NCBI GenBank assembly: GCA_004561775.1
Contig: SFUD01000007.1
Location: 1 to 10,545 of the forward strand
Reading direction: 5' to 3'
DNA from: a bacterium
Lineage (GTDB): Bacteria > Bacteroidota > Bacteroidia > Bacteroidales > UBA932
DNA: 10,545 nucleotides
Shown: one piece after another, positions 1 to 7,390 of the stretch
How the letters are laid out: each line of letters opens with the position of its first letter
How positions within the stretch are numbered: the first letter of the stretch is position 1
Notes under the pieces: generated by a model
Seen by the model: only the letters and a program-made list of their open reading frames with translations
Told to the model about the DNA's origin: nothing
Databases searched by the model: none
Made by a program: the position numbers and the translations under genes

Positions 1-525
1 TCATACGACGACAGAATAGACCCTGTAGGAGCCTGCGTAGGTGTAAAGGGCTCCAGAATCCACGGCATTGTAAGGGAGCTCCGAAATGAGAATATAGATG
101 TTATCAGCTGGACCAACAATACACAGCTGCTTGTTCAGAGGGCATTGAGTCCTGCAAAGATATCATCCATAAAGATAAGCGACGAGGACAACAAGATTTA
201 TGTTACCCTTAAGCCTACCGAGGTCTCTCTTGCCATTGGAAAGAATGGCAGCAACATTAAACTTGCCAGTATGCTTGTAGGCAAAGATATTGAGGTCTAC
301 AGAGAGCTTGACGGCAACGACGACGAGGAGGATGTTCTTCTTGGAGAATTCAGCGATGAGATAGACCAGTGGATTATAGATGCTCTGCGCGGCATAGGTT
401 GCGACACCGCCAAGAGTGTTCTGTCACTCCCTGTATCTGAGATTGTACGCAGGGCAGACCTTGACGAAGAGACTGTTATAGATGTGCAGAAGATCTTGAG
501 AGCAGAGTTTGAGGACGAGAAATAA
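1..525 (+). CDS. nusA: Transcription termination/antitermination factor NusA, 3' part
   Basis: The reading frame is open from base 1 to the TAA at 523-525, so the 5' part lies outside the window and 174 codons are visible. NusA binds RNA polymerase and nascent RNA and modulates pausing, termination and antitermination. The visible part begins inside the first KH domain, with the NusA-typical DPVGACVGVKGSR (visible residues 7-19). A second KH domain follows, with its GxxG loop in IGKNGSNIKLA (residues 79-89). After an acidic linker, an acidic helical tail of about 70 residues ends in AEFEDEK. The TTG at 145 is internal and not a start. infB follows 41 bp downstream on the same strand, the classic nusA-infB arrangement, so cotranscription is likely. 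Nothing looks damaged. Confidence 0.95.
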   Translation, partial: SYDDRIDPVGACVGVKGSRIHGIVRELRNENIDVISWTNNTQLLVQRALSPAKISSIKISDEDNKIYVTLKPTEVSLAIGKNGSNIKLASMLVGKDIEVYRELDGNDDEEDVLLGEFSDEIDQWIIDALRGIGCDTAKSVLSLPVSEIVRRADLDEETVIDVQKILRAEFEDEK

Positions 526-554
526 TCGGTAAAACATAGAATATTATTTAAATC

Positions 555-560
555 GGGAGG
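555..560 (+). promoter_or_regulatory. Ribosome binding site of infB
   Basis: GGGAGG lies six bases before the infB ATG at 567 in an otherwise A/T-rich 41-bp gap after nusA. It is the clearest Shine-Dalgarno sequence in the window; most other starts here have only weak purine stretches. It supports the ATG at 567 as the start. I see no TAnnTTTG box in this gap, which fits cotranscription with nusA. Confidence 0.7.
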
Positions 561-566
561 AATAAT

Positions 567-3335
567 ATGGCAGATAACATTAGAATAGGAAAAGTACTTA
601 AAGAATACAATATTGGCCTTGGCACCCTTGTGGATTTTCTCTCCAAGAAGGGTTATACTGTGGAGGCCAATCCAAATGCAAAGATTTCTGCGGAGGAGTT
701 TGCTCTTGTGGAGAAGGAATTTGCCAAAGAGCAGAGAGCCAAAGAGGAGTCTAAGATGGTAGCCAAAAGTGTTAAGGAGATAATGAACCACGAGAAGGCC
801 GAAGACCAGAAGAAGAGAGAGGAGAGGGAGGCCTTGCTGGAGGCTCAGAGAGCCAAAGAGCTGGAGCTCAAAAAAGAGCAGGAGCGCAAAGAGGCCGAGG
901 AGAGAGCAAGGGCAGAGGAGCTCAAGGCTCAGGAACTTCTTAGAGAGATGGAGGCTGCTATGAAGAGAGAGGCCGAGGAGGCTGCCAAAAAGGCGGCAGA
1001 GGCAGCATCTGCGCAGAAGAGAGGCCCTGTTGTTGTAGGAAAGATAGATTTGTCCAAGCCTGCTCCAAAAACTCCCGATACTAAAGAGGAGCAGAGACCT
1101 GCAGCAGAGGAGAAGCCTGTAATTGAGCATATTGCCACCAAAGTTGAGAAACTTGCCGGCCCAGTCATTAAGGATACCATAGACCTCTCGCAATTTGAGC
1201 GCAAAAAGAGCCAGTCCAACGACTTTAAGGGTAATAAGAATAAGCGCGAGCGTATTCACAAAGGCAAGGAGAAGGTAGACCTGGACAAGGAGGTCTCCAA
1301 GAACAACAACTCCCAGAGGGATAAGAACAATCAGAAGGCTGCACAGAACAACGGCAACAATCAGCGCAACGCCAACAACGGCAAGCACGGCAAGAAGGAG
1401 CACTTCAAGCCAGTAAGGGCAGAGGTTGACGAGGACGAAGTTCAGAAGCAGATTAAGGAGACCTACCAGCGTATGGTAGAGGGCAAGGGCAAGACCAAAG
1501 GCTCCAAATACAGAAAGGAGAAGAGAGAGCTCCAGAGTCAGAAGATGATGGAGGAGGTTGAGCATCAGGCAGAGGAGAGCAAGATTCTTAAGGTAACGGA
1601 GTTTGTTACCGTAAATGACCTTGCCGTAATGATGGAGGTTCCTGTAACCAAAGTCATTGGAGCCTGTATGAGCCTTGGCCTTATGGTCTCCATAAACCAG
1701 AGATTGGATGCAGAGACCCTTGTGCTTGTTGCAGAGGAGTTTGGCTATAAGATAGACTTTGTAACAGCAGAGCTGCAGGAGACCATAGATGAGGAAAATC
1801 AGGCAGACAAGCCAGAGGACCTTCTTCCAAGACCTCCAATTGTAACCGTAATGGGACACGTAGACCACGGAAAGACCTCCCTGCTGGACCACATCCGCCA
1901 GACCAATGTAATTGCCGGAGAGGCTGGAGGAATTACCCAGCACATTGGAGCATATAATGTCACCCTTCCCGATGGCAGACATATCACCTTCCTGGACACC
2001 CCTGGCCACGAGGCCTTTACCGCAATGCGTGCAAGGGGCGCGCAGATGACAGACGTTGCCATTATCATAATTGCTGCGGATGACGCCATAATGCCTCAGA
2101 CCAAAGAGGCAATTAACCACGCGCAGGCTGCAGGCGTGCCTATGGTCTTTGCAATAAACAAGATTGACAAGCCGGGCGCATATCCCGACAAGATAAGGGA
2201 GCAGCTCTCGCAGATGAACCTCCTTGTTGAGGAGTGGGGTGGAAAATACCAGTGCCAGGAGATCTCTGCAAAGAAGGGAACAGGTGTGGATGAACTCTTG
2301 GAGAAGGTGCTTCTGGAGGCAGATATGCTGGAGCTTAAGGCTAATCCAAACAAGAAGGCTATGGGAGCGGTAATTGAGAGCTCTCTGGACAAAGGCCGCG
2401 GATTCCTTGCCACAATACTTGTGCAGAGCGGAACGCTCCATATTGGAGACATTATGCTTAGCGGCTGCTATACAGGCCGCATAAAGGCTATGTTCAATGA
2501 GCGCGGCCAGCGTATAACAGAGGCCGGACCATCTACCCCTGTCTCTGTCTTGGGACTTAACGGCGCACCTACCGCAGGTGAGAAGTTCAATATCTTTGAC
2601 GACGAGAAGGAGGCCAAAGATATTGCCAACAAACGTGAGCAGCTGCTTAGAATACAGGGCCTCAGAACTCAGAAGCATATTACCCTTGAGGAGATTGGAC
2701 GCCGAATCGCCATTGGCAACTTCCAGGAGCTCAACATTATTGTAAAGGGAGATGTGGATGGCTCCATTGAGGCGCTCTCCGATTCCCTTATCAAACTCTC
2801 TACAGAGGAGATTCACGTAAATGTAATCCACAAGGCTGTGGGCGGCATATCAGAGTCCGATGTTCTGCTTGCGGCGGCATCCAATGCCATTATTGTAGGA
2901 TTCCAGGTACGTCCATCTATGGGCGCGCGCAAGATAGCGGAGAGGGAGGGCATTCAGATAAGGCTCTACTCTGTAATCTACGACGCAATAAACGAGGTAA
3001 AGAGCGGTATAGAGGGTATGCTTGCGCCGGAGGAGAAAGAGGAGATTGCAGCAACTGCAGAGGTACGCGAGACCTTCAAGATCTCCAAGATTGGAACCAT
3101 TGCCGGTTGTATGGTTAAGGAGGGAAAACTTACCAGAACCTCAAAGATACGTCTTATCAGGGATGGCATAGTTATCCATACCGGAGCACTTGGATCGCTC
3201 AAGAGATTCAAGGATGATGTAAAGGAGGTTGCGGCAGGTTACGACTGCGGTCTTAACATTGAGAACTATAACGATGTTAAGGTTGGAGATATCGTAGAGG
3301 CTTACCAGATTGTGGAGGTTAAACGATCCTTGTAA
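567..3335 (+). CDS. infB: Translation initiation factor IF-2
   Basis: IF-2 is the GTPase that brings fMet-tRNA to the 30S subunit and promotes 50S joining. The 922-residue product has the expected layout. An N-terminal IF2_N helix domain covers about residues 1-55. A long Lys/Glu/Arg-rich, probably coiled-coil linker covers about 60-160, and an Asn/Lys-rich low-complexity stretch about 240-275. A second IF2_N-like domain lies near 340-400. The G domain shows G1 GHVDHGKT (430-437), switch region GGITQHIGAY, G3 DTPGH (477-481, with the catalytic His481), G4 NKID (531-534) and G5 SAK (567-569). The beta-barrel and C-terminal domains II-IV follow and end in VEVKRSL, typical for the family. The length suits Bacteroidota IF-2, whose linkers are long. 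The start is fixed by GGGAGG at 555-560. The last 34 bp overlap the convergent DoxX gene. Confidence 0.97.
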   Translation: MADNIRIGKVLKEYNIGLGTLVDFLSKKGYTVEANPNAKISAEEFALVEKEFAKEQRAKEESKMVAKSVKEIMNHEKAEDQKKREEREALLEAQRAKELELKKEQERKEAEERARAEELKAQELLREMEAAMKREAEEAAKKAAEAASAQKRGPVVVGKIDLSKPAPKTPDTKEEQRPAAEEKPVIEHIATKVEKLAGPVIKDTIDLSQFERKKSQSNDFKGNKNKRERIHKGKEKVDLDKEVSKNNNSQRDKNNQKAAQNNGNNQRNANNGKHGKKEHFKPVRAEVDEDEVQKQIKETYQRMVEGKGKTKGSKYRKEKRELQSQKMMEEVEHQAEESKILKVTEFVTVNDLAVMMEVPVTKVIGACMSLGLMVSINQRLDAETLVLVAEEFGYKIDFVTAELQETIDEENQADKPEDLLPRPPIVTVMGHVDHGKTSLLDHIRQTNVIAGEAGGITQHIGAYNVTLPDGRHITFLDTPGHEAFTAMRARGAQMTDVAIIIIAADDAIMPQTKEAINHAQAAGVPMVFAINKIDKPGAYPDKIREQLSQMNLLVEEWGGKYQCQEISAKKGTGVDELLEKVLLEADMLELKANPNKKAMGAVIESSLDKGRGFLATILVQSGTLHIGDIMLSGCYTGRIKAMFNERGQRITEAGPSTPVSVLGLNGAPTAGEKFNIFDDEKEAKDIANKREQLLRIQGLRTQKHITLEEIGRRIAIGNFQELNIIVKGDVDGSIEALSDSLIKLSTEEIHVNVIHKAVGGISESDVLLAAASNAIIVGFQVRPSMGARKIAEREGIQIRLYSVIYDAINEVKSGIEGMLAPEEKEEIAATAEVRETFKISKIGTIAGCMVKEGKLTRTSKIRLIRDGIVIHTGALGSLKRFKDDVKEVAAGYDCGLNIENYNDVKVGDIVEAYQIVEVKRSL

Positions 3336-4417
3336 GAGAGAACTCCTTCATCCACCACTACAAGGCCGCCATTCAAGCGATTAAGCGAGAGGGCGGTCTT
3401 TTTGTCTGTATAGAGCAGATAGGGCAACTCTGCCGGCTCTGCGCCCAAAGATTCTGCCGCAGCCGCCATTGCGTCAATTACCTCCTGCTGCAACTGGCAG
3501 CAGACAAGATAGAAGCGGGCGTTATGCGCCTCCGACTGTGCGGCAAGTCGGAAGATTGTCTCCCAATCCTTTAATGAGAGGCTCTCCGCACTGCTTACAA
3601 TAGAGAAGAGCACCCTTCCCTCCTCTGCCAATATATCCTGCGTAATATACTCCCCTGCGCCATTCTTCAATTGGAAATCTGCCGCAGTCCCTTCTCCCGA
3701 TGGAGAGTCCTCTGCAGATGAGACAATGCTCTCCACAAAGGTCCAGGTAGTATCGGGAAGATTATCCAGTGTAAAGCTCTCCCTCCTCCCCTCTTTCTGA
3801 TAAACAAAGAGGGCATCATAGAGCGCACCTGCGCCTCCCTCTGCCATCTCCCTTAGGTCTGTACCCTTTCGGAACTGGCCAAAGTCTGCCAGCGGCTTGT
3901 ACCAGAGGCTATAGGAGAAGATGAGGAGCTCCAGCACAACCGCCGCTCCCATAAGCAGCATAGCTCTCTTTGGAGAGATGGAGATGCGCTTGGCGCAGTC
4001 ACCTTTGGGGTAGAGCAGCAAAAAGAGGGCGCATCCAAGCAGAAGCAGATTCTTAAGGAAGGTCTCTGTGTTGCTAAGTTTTATTGCCTCGCCAAAGCAG
4101 CCGCAGTCATCTATCGGGAGTATGGTAAGATTAAGAATGGTTATAATTGTCATAACCGCCATAAAGAGAAGCAGCAGCGGCACTGCAAGGGCCATACGCA
4201 CCTTTGCCGCCAGGGCCGCGCCTATTATGAACTCTACAAGGCAGAGAAGGGCCGCAATTGTTGTGGAGAGGCTCTGCAACCCCTCCAAACCCATTGCCTG
4301 CAGGTACTCCTCCACCTTAAGGATGGTACCCATAGGGTCTGCCGCCTTAAGGATTGCAAATAGCATAAAGAAGAGCCCCACGGCAATAGCCACTCCTCTG
4401 TAAAGGTAACGCATCAT
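3302..4417 (-). CDS. DoxX/MauE-like membrane protein, BT_3928 family
   Basis: This 371-residue inner-membrane protein resembles the DoxX-type family named after Bacteroides BT_3928, whose function is unknown. Hydrophobic segments lie near residues 7-27, 52-72, 76-98, 121-137 and 152-172. A conserved DDCGCFGE motif (Cys105, Cys107) precedes the fourth; such Cys pairs occur in MauE/DoxX-like proteins linked to thiol redox, but that role is inferred here. The C-terminal 195 residues are soluble, probably extracytoplasmic, and have a thioredoxin-like pattern (WTFVES near 225-230, RFYLVCC at 301-307, GLVVVDEG at 351-358) without a CxxC. The start is ATG 4417 or the adjacent ATG 4414, 10 bp after the tmk stop, with only a weak CGGGA upstream, so it is probably cotranscribed with tmk. 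Its 3' end overlaps infB and contains the likely infB terminator. The identification rests on remembered family features. Confidence 0.85.
   Translation of the reverse strand: MMRYLYRGVAIAVGLFFMLFAILKAADPMGTILKVEEYLQAMGLEGLQSLSTTIAALLCLVEFIIGAALAAKVRMALAVPLLLLFMAVMTIITILNLTILPIDDCGCFGEAIKLSNTETFLKNLLLLGCALFLLLYPKGDCAKRISISPKRAMLLMGAAVVLELLIFSYSLWYKPLADFGQFRKGTDLREMAEGGAGALYDALFVYQKEGRRESFTLDNLPDTTWTFVESIVSSAEDSPSGEGTAADFQLKNGAGEYITQDILAEEGRVLFSIVSSAESLSLKDWETIFRLAAQSEAHNARFYLVCCQLQQEVIDAMAAAAESLGAEPAELPYLLYTDKKTALSLNRLNGGLVVVDEGVLSYKDRLTSTIW
3362..3403 (+). terminator. Probable intrinsic terminator of infB, inside the convergent DoxX gene
   Basis: On the plus strand, AAGGCCGCC (3362-3370) pairs with GGCGGTCTT (3392-3400) in a 9-bp stem with one G-T pair and a 21-nt loop. 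The run TTTTT ends at 3403. It starts 26 bp after the infB stop, where a terminator is expected. The arms code for DoxX residues 340-352. The loop is longer than in most strong terminators, so efficiency is uncertain. No T run follows on the minus strand, so it should act only on infB transcripts. Confidence 0.6.
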
Positions 4418-4427
4418 AATCCCGCAA

Positions 4428-5105
4428 TTATTTCATAAGAGCCTCCAACTCCACCTTCAGGCGGGAGAAGATCTCCTCAGGCGGCAGCATAGTTCCGTCA
4501 CTTGCAGAGCAATCCACCCTTTTAAAGTTGCTGTCCAGCTCTGTCTGCTGCAGGTAGAGGTTGCGCACCCTGCTCTGAAAGGCAATGTCGGCCTCGTGTA
4601 TATCCGATTTGCCATTAAGGTATTCCCTCTCCGCGCCCTCTCTCTGCTCTTTAAGCTTTTTGTCCACAAAGGAGAGGGGAACATCCAGGAAGAGGTTAAG
4701 GTCTGGCTTGGGAATATTGAAGATATTGTACTCCGTCTCAAATATCCAGTTCCTCAACTCCGCCGCAGACTCCGCATTCTCCAGTTTGGAGCACTGATAG
4801 GCAATGTTGGAATAGACATATCTGTCCAGAAGCACCCACTTTCCGCTCTCCAGCCAGCCTCTTATCTGGGCTGCGGCGTGGTGTCTGTCCTCTGCAAAGA
4901 GCAGCGCCACCAGCTGCGGATGAACCTGCTCTATGGAGCCAAACTCGCCGCGCAGGAAACGGGCAATAAGAGAACCGTAAAGTCCGTCGTATCTTGGGAA
5001 ATGCATATACTCCAGCTCTATCCCTTTGGAAATTATATAATTCTTTACGGCATTAACCTGTGTGCTCTTGCCTGCGCCATCAAGACCTTCTATAACAATA
5101 AGCAT
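4428..5105 (-). CDS. tmk: Thymidylate kinase (dTMP kinase)
   Basis: This cytoplasmic enzyme phosphorylates dTMP to dTDP with ATP, the step shared by de novo and salvage dTTP synthesis. The 225-residue product starts MLIVIEGLDGAGKSTQ, with the P-loop GLDGAGKS at 7-14. Other marks are HFPRYDG (35-41), the DR(Y/H) motif in DRYVYSNIAYQ (94-104), and a LID region with QREGAEREYLNG (154-165). YVYSNIAYQ replaces the commoner bacterial YLDSSLAYQ; I recall this variant from other Bacteroidales. The frame is open further upstream to 5171, but the ATG at 5105 is preferred because the family begins right before the P-loop strand and a longer form would run through the promoter region. It leads a probable two-gene unit with the DoxX gene, 10 bp downstream. 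folP diverges from it. Confidence 0.95.
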   Translation of the reverse strand: MLIVIEGLDGAGKSTQVNAVKNYIISKGIELEYMHFPRYDGLYGSLIARFLRGEFGSIEQVHPQLVALLFAEDRHHAAAQIRGWLESGKWVLLDRYVYSNIAYQCSKLENAESAAELRNWIFETEYNIFNIPKPDLNLFLDVPLSFVDKKLKEQREGAEREYLNGKSDIHEADIAFQSRVRNLYLQQTELDSNFKRVDCSASDGTMLPPEEIFSRLKVELEALMK

Positions 5106-5124
5106 AAGTCTTATAAATCTTTTA

Positions 5125-5132
5125 TATCTTTG
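5125..5132 (+). promoter_or_regulatory. Likely folP promoter, -7 element
   Basis: TATCTTTG fits the Bacteroidota -7 consensus TAnnTTTG exactly. Transcription should start near 5138, giving a leader of about 25 nt before the folP ATG. I see no convincing TTTG-type -33 element at the usual distance, so this rests on the -7 match and its position in the 57-bp divergent gap. Confidence 0.5.
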
Positions 5133-5136
5133 AATG

Positions 5137-5144
5137 CAAAAATA
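5137..5144 (-). promoter_or_regulatory. Likely tmk promoter, -7 element
   Basis: Read on the minus strand, these bases are TATTTTTG, an exact TAnnTTTG match. The expected start point is near 5130, about 25 nt before the tmk ATG at 5105. A TTTG lies 24 bp upstream on the same strand, inside the folP 5' end; this is a little longer than the usual spacing. The element faces the folP box at 5125-5132 across four bases. Confidence 0.5.
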
Positions 5145-5162
5145 CATAAAATTTGGAACTCT

Positions 5163-6038
5163 ATGCAGCAAAGAGAGATATTGGTAATGGGCATAATTAA
5201 TGTGAATCGGGAGTCCTTTTATGAGGGCAGCCGGTGCACTGCAGAGGATTTTTACAGGAGGCTCTCCAAGGCATTTGAAGAGGGAGCGGATATTGTGGAT
5301 ATAGGCGCCTGCTCCACCCGCCCCGGCTCCACGCCACTCTCCCCGGAGGAGGAGTGGGCCAACCTTGCAGCGGTTCTTGGCAAGGTAAATGACTATTTCC
5401 GCCGCTCCGGCACCCCAAGAGAGGTCTCATTCAAAGGCAGGCTCCTGCCCAGAATCTCCATAGACACCTTCCGCTCTCTTATAGTAAAGCGCTCCTACGA
5501 GCTCATAGGACCCTTCATTGTAAATGACATCTCTTTTGGAGAGGCAGACCCGCACATCTTCTCTACAGTAGCGGAATTGAGACTCCCCTATATTGCAATG
5601 CATATGCGCGGAACTCCTCAGACAATGCAGCAGCTCTGCAACTATCCGCAAGGGGTCACAAAAGAGGTTACAAACTATTTTATAGAGCGCTGCACCCTTG
5701 CCGAGCGCGCAGGCATAGAGCAGATAATCATAGACCCCGGCTTTGGCTTTGCCAAGAGTGTAGAGCAGAACTACCAACTGGTAAGAGATTTGGGCAAAAT
5801 AAAAGAGGCCGTTGGCGCGGCCTTGGGCAAAGAGGAGAGCAATGTTGCGCTGCTTGCCGCCCTCTCCAGAAAGAGTATGTTGTGGAGGCCTCTGGGCATT
5901 ACTCCCAACGAGGCTCTTCCTGCCACAGTGGCTATGCACCTCCAATGCCTGCTAAATGGCGCAGATATGATAAGAGTGCACGACATTCCCGAAGGGGTTC
6001 AATGTCGCACACTCTTCCATCTTCTTAACAAAGAGTAG
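5163..6038 (+). CDS. folP: Dihydropteroate synthase
   Basis: FolP condenses 6-hydroxymethyl-dihydropterin pyrophosphate with p-aminobenzoate to give dihydropteroate in folate synthesis; it is the sulfonamide target. The 291-residue product has the TIM-barrel motifs in order: MGIINVNRESFYEG (9-22), DIGACSTRPGS (46-56), SIDTF (99-103), NDISFGEADP (121-130), MHMRGTPQTMQ (147-157), DPGFGFAKSVEQN (191-203), LSRKSML (234-240) and RVHD (271-274). Most are standard, but loop 1 reads NVNRESF where the family has NVTPDSF, and the usual SGG after NDI is SFG. The ATG at 5163 is chosen because the family has a short lead before the first strand and the TAnnTTTG box lies just upstream; the frame stays open further back only as antisense of tmk. 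The stop is 2 bp from the convergent purB stop. Confidence 0.93.
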   Translation: MQQREILVMGIINVNRESFYEGSRCTAEDFYRRLSKAFEEGADIVDIGACSTRPGSTPLSPEEEWANLAAVLGKVNDYFRRSGTPREVSFKGRLLPRISIDTFRSLIVKRSYELIGPFIVNDISFGEADPHIFSTVAELRLPYIAMHMRGTPQTMQQLCNYPQGVTKEVTNYFIERCTLAERAGIEQIIIDPGFGFAKSVEQNYQLVRDLGKIKEAVGAALGKEESNVALLAALSRKSMLWRPLGITPNEALPATVAMHLQCLLNGADMIRVHDIPEGVQCRTLFHLLNKE

Positions 6039-6040
6039 CG

Positions 6041-7381
6041 CTACCTGCCTGTATAGTTCTGCGGCGTAATGCGCAAAAGTTCCTCCTTAACACTCTGCGA
6101 AACATCCAGAGAGAGTATAAAGTTCTTAATGCTCTCCTTGGTAATAGTGTGCCCGCGGGTAAGGGACTTGAGCGCCTCGTATGGATTAGGATAGGCCTCT
6201 CTTCTCAAAATTGTCTGGATTGCCTCAGCCACCACAGCCCAATTCTCCTCAAGGTCTGCATTCAGCCTCTCCTTGTTTAGAATAAGCTTCCCGAGCCCCT
6301 TCTGCAGGGAGTTGAAGGAGATTTTGGTGTGTGCCAGCGGCACTCCCACATTTCTAAGCACAGTAGAATCTGTAAGGTCTCTCTGCAATCTGGAGATTGG
6401 CAATTTTCCCGACAGATGAGCAAATATTGCATTTGCAATGCCAAGATTCCCCTCCGCATTCTCAAAATCGATAGGGTTAACCTTATGAGGCATTGCAGAA
6501 CTGCCCACCTCTCCTGCCTTCACCTTCTGCATAAAGTAGCCCATAGAGATATACATCCAGATATCTCTTGCCATATCTATACAGATGGTATTGATTCTCT
6601 TAAGAGCATCAAAGATTGCGGCAAGATTGTCATAATGCTCTATCTGGGTTGTAGGGAATGAGCGCTTAAGACCAAGGCTCTTTACAAAATTGCGTGCAAA
6701 GAGATTCCATTCTACAGCCGGATAGGCCACATTGTGGGCATTCATATTGCCTGTTGCTCCGCCAAACTTTGCCGGAACGGGTATTGCCTTAAGCTCCCTC
6801 AACTGCTCCTCCAGACGCACAACATATACCTTTATCTCCTTGCCCAGACGGGTTGGGGATGCAGGCTGACCGTGTGTGCGGGCAAGCATAGGAACATTCC
6901 TCCACTCTGCCGCATAGCCCTTGAGGGTCTTTAGAAGGAGTGCAAAATCGGGATAATAGACCTCCTGCAGATACTCCTTAAGGCTAAGAGGAACGGCTGT
7001 GTTATTGATATCCTGAGAGGTAAGTCCAAAGTGGACAAACTCCTGATAGGCCTCCCAGCCATTCTCTTTGAAGCGCTCCTTTATGAAGTACTCCACCGCC
7101 TTTACATCGTGGTTGGTAACCTTCTCTATCTCCTTTATCCTGGCAGCGTTCTCTGGTGTAAAATTAAGATAGATAGCCCTCAACTTCTCTATATTCTGCT
7201 CTATGCAGAAACCCTCCAACTCCTTCAGAGGAATTCTGCAGAGGGCCGCAAAGTACTCTATCTCTACTCTTACCCTATACTTTATAAGCGCATACTCGGA
7301 GAAATAGCCGCTCAGGCTCTCCACCTGTCTTGAATATCTTCCATCTATGGGAGATACGTTAAGAAGTGCATTCAGAGACAT
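6041..7381 (-). CDS. purB: Adenylosuccinate lyase
   Basis: PurB catalyses two fumarate-releasing steps of purine synthesis, SAICAR to AICAR and adenylosuccinate to AMP. The 446-residue product is of the E. coli-like type, opening with MSLNALLNVSPIDGRY. It has TSQDINNTA (121-129), the THGQPASPT segment with catalytic-type His170, GGATGNMNAH (207-216), and the fumarase/aspartase signature GSSAMPHKVNPIDFENAEGN (293-312) with catalytic-type Ser294/295 at the start of the mobile loop. The ATG at 7381 is preferred over the in-frame TTG at 7390 because the family starts close to SPIDGRY. The TTG lies directly after the upstream gene's stop. The ATG is 9 bp after that stop, which suggests cotranscription. 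Its own stop lies 2 bp from the convergent folP stop. Confidence 0.96.
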   Translation of the reverse strand: MSLNALLNVSPIDGRYSRQVESLSGYFSEYALIKYRVRVEIEYFAALCRIPLKELEGFCIEQNIEKLRAIYLNFTPENAARIKEIEKVTNHDVKAVEYFIKERFKENGWEAYQEFVHFGLTSQDINNTAVPLSLKEYLQEVYYPDFALLLKTLKGYAAEWRNVPMLARTHGQPASPTRLGKEIKVYVVRLEEQLRELKAIPVPAKFGGATGNMNAHNVAYPAVEWNLFARNFVKSLGLKRSFPTTQIEHYDNLAAIFDALKRINTICIDMARDIWMYISMGYFMQKVKAGEVGSSAMPHKVNPIDFENAEGNLGIANAIFAHLSGKLPISRLQRDLTDSTVLRNVGVPLAHTKISFNSLQKGLGKLILNKERLNADLEENWAVVAEAIQTILRREAYPNPYEALKSLTRGHTITKESIKNFILSLDVSQSVKEELLRITPQNYTGR

Positions 7382-7390
7382 ATGCCGCAA

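Noticed and set aside
1455..1475. Possible internal start of a short IF-2 form: AAGGAG 12 bases before the in-frame ATG at 1473
   Set aside because: The spacing is long, purine-rich AAGGAG-like strings are everywhere in this gene because of Lys/Glu codons, and this lineage relies little on Shine-Dalgarno pairing.
297..2831. An 844-codon open frame antisense to infB
   Set aside because: It lies entirely opposite nusA and infB codons, is Leu-rich with no recognisable domain, and reflects the rarity of TTA, CTA and TCA in the relevant sense-strand phase. infB itself is fully conserved.
4596..5162. A long upstream extension of the folP frame
   Set aside because: It is antisense to tmk and would add about 190 residues unknown in dihydropteroate synthases; the promoter box and the family start favour 5163.
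6011..6036. ACTCTT...AAGAGT stem at the folP end as a terminator
   Set aside because: Only six weak pairs with a 14-base loop and no T run on either strand.
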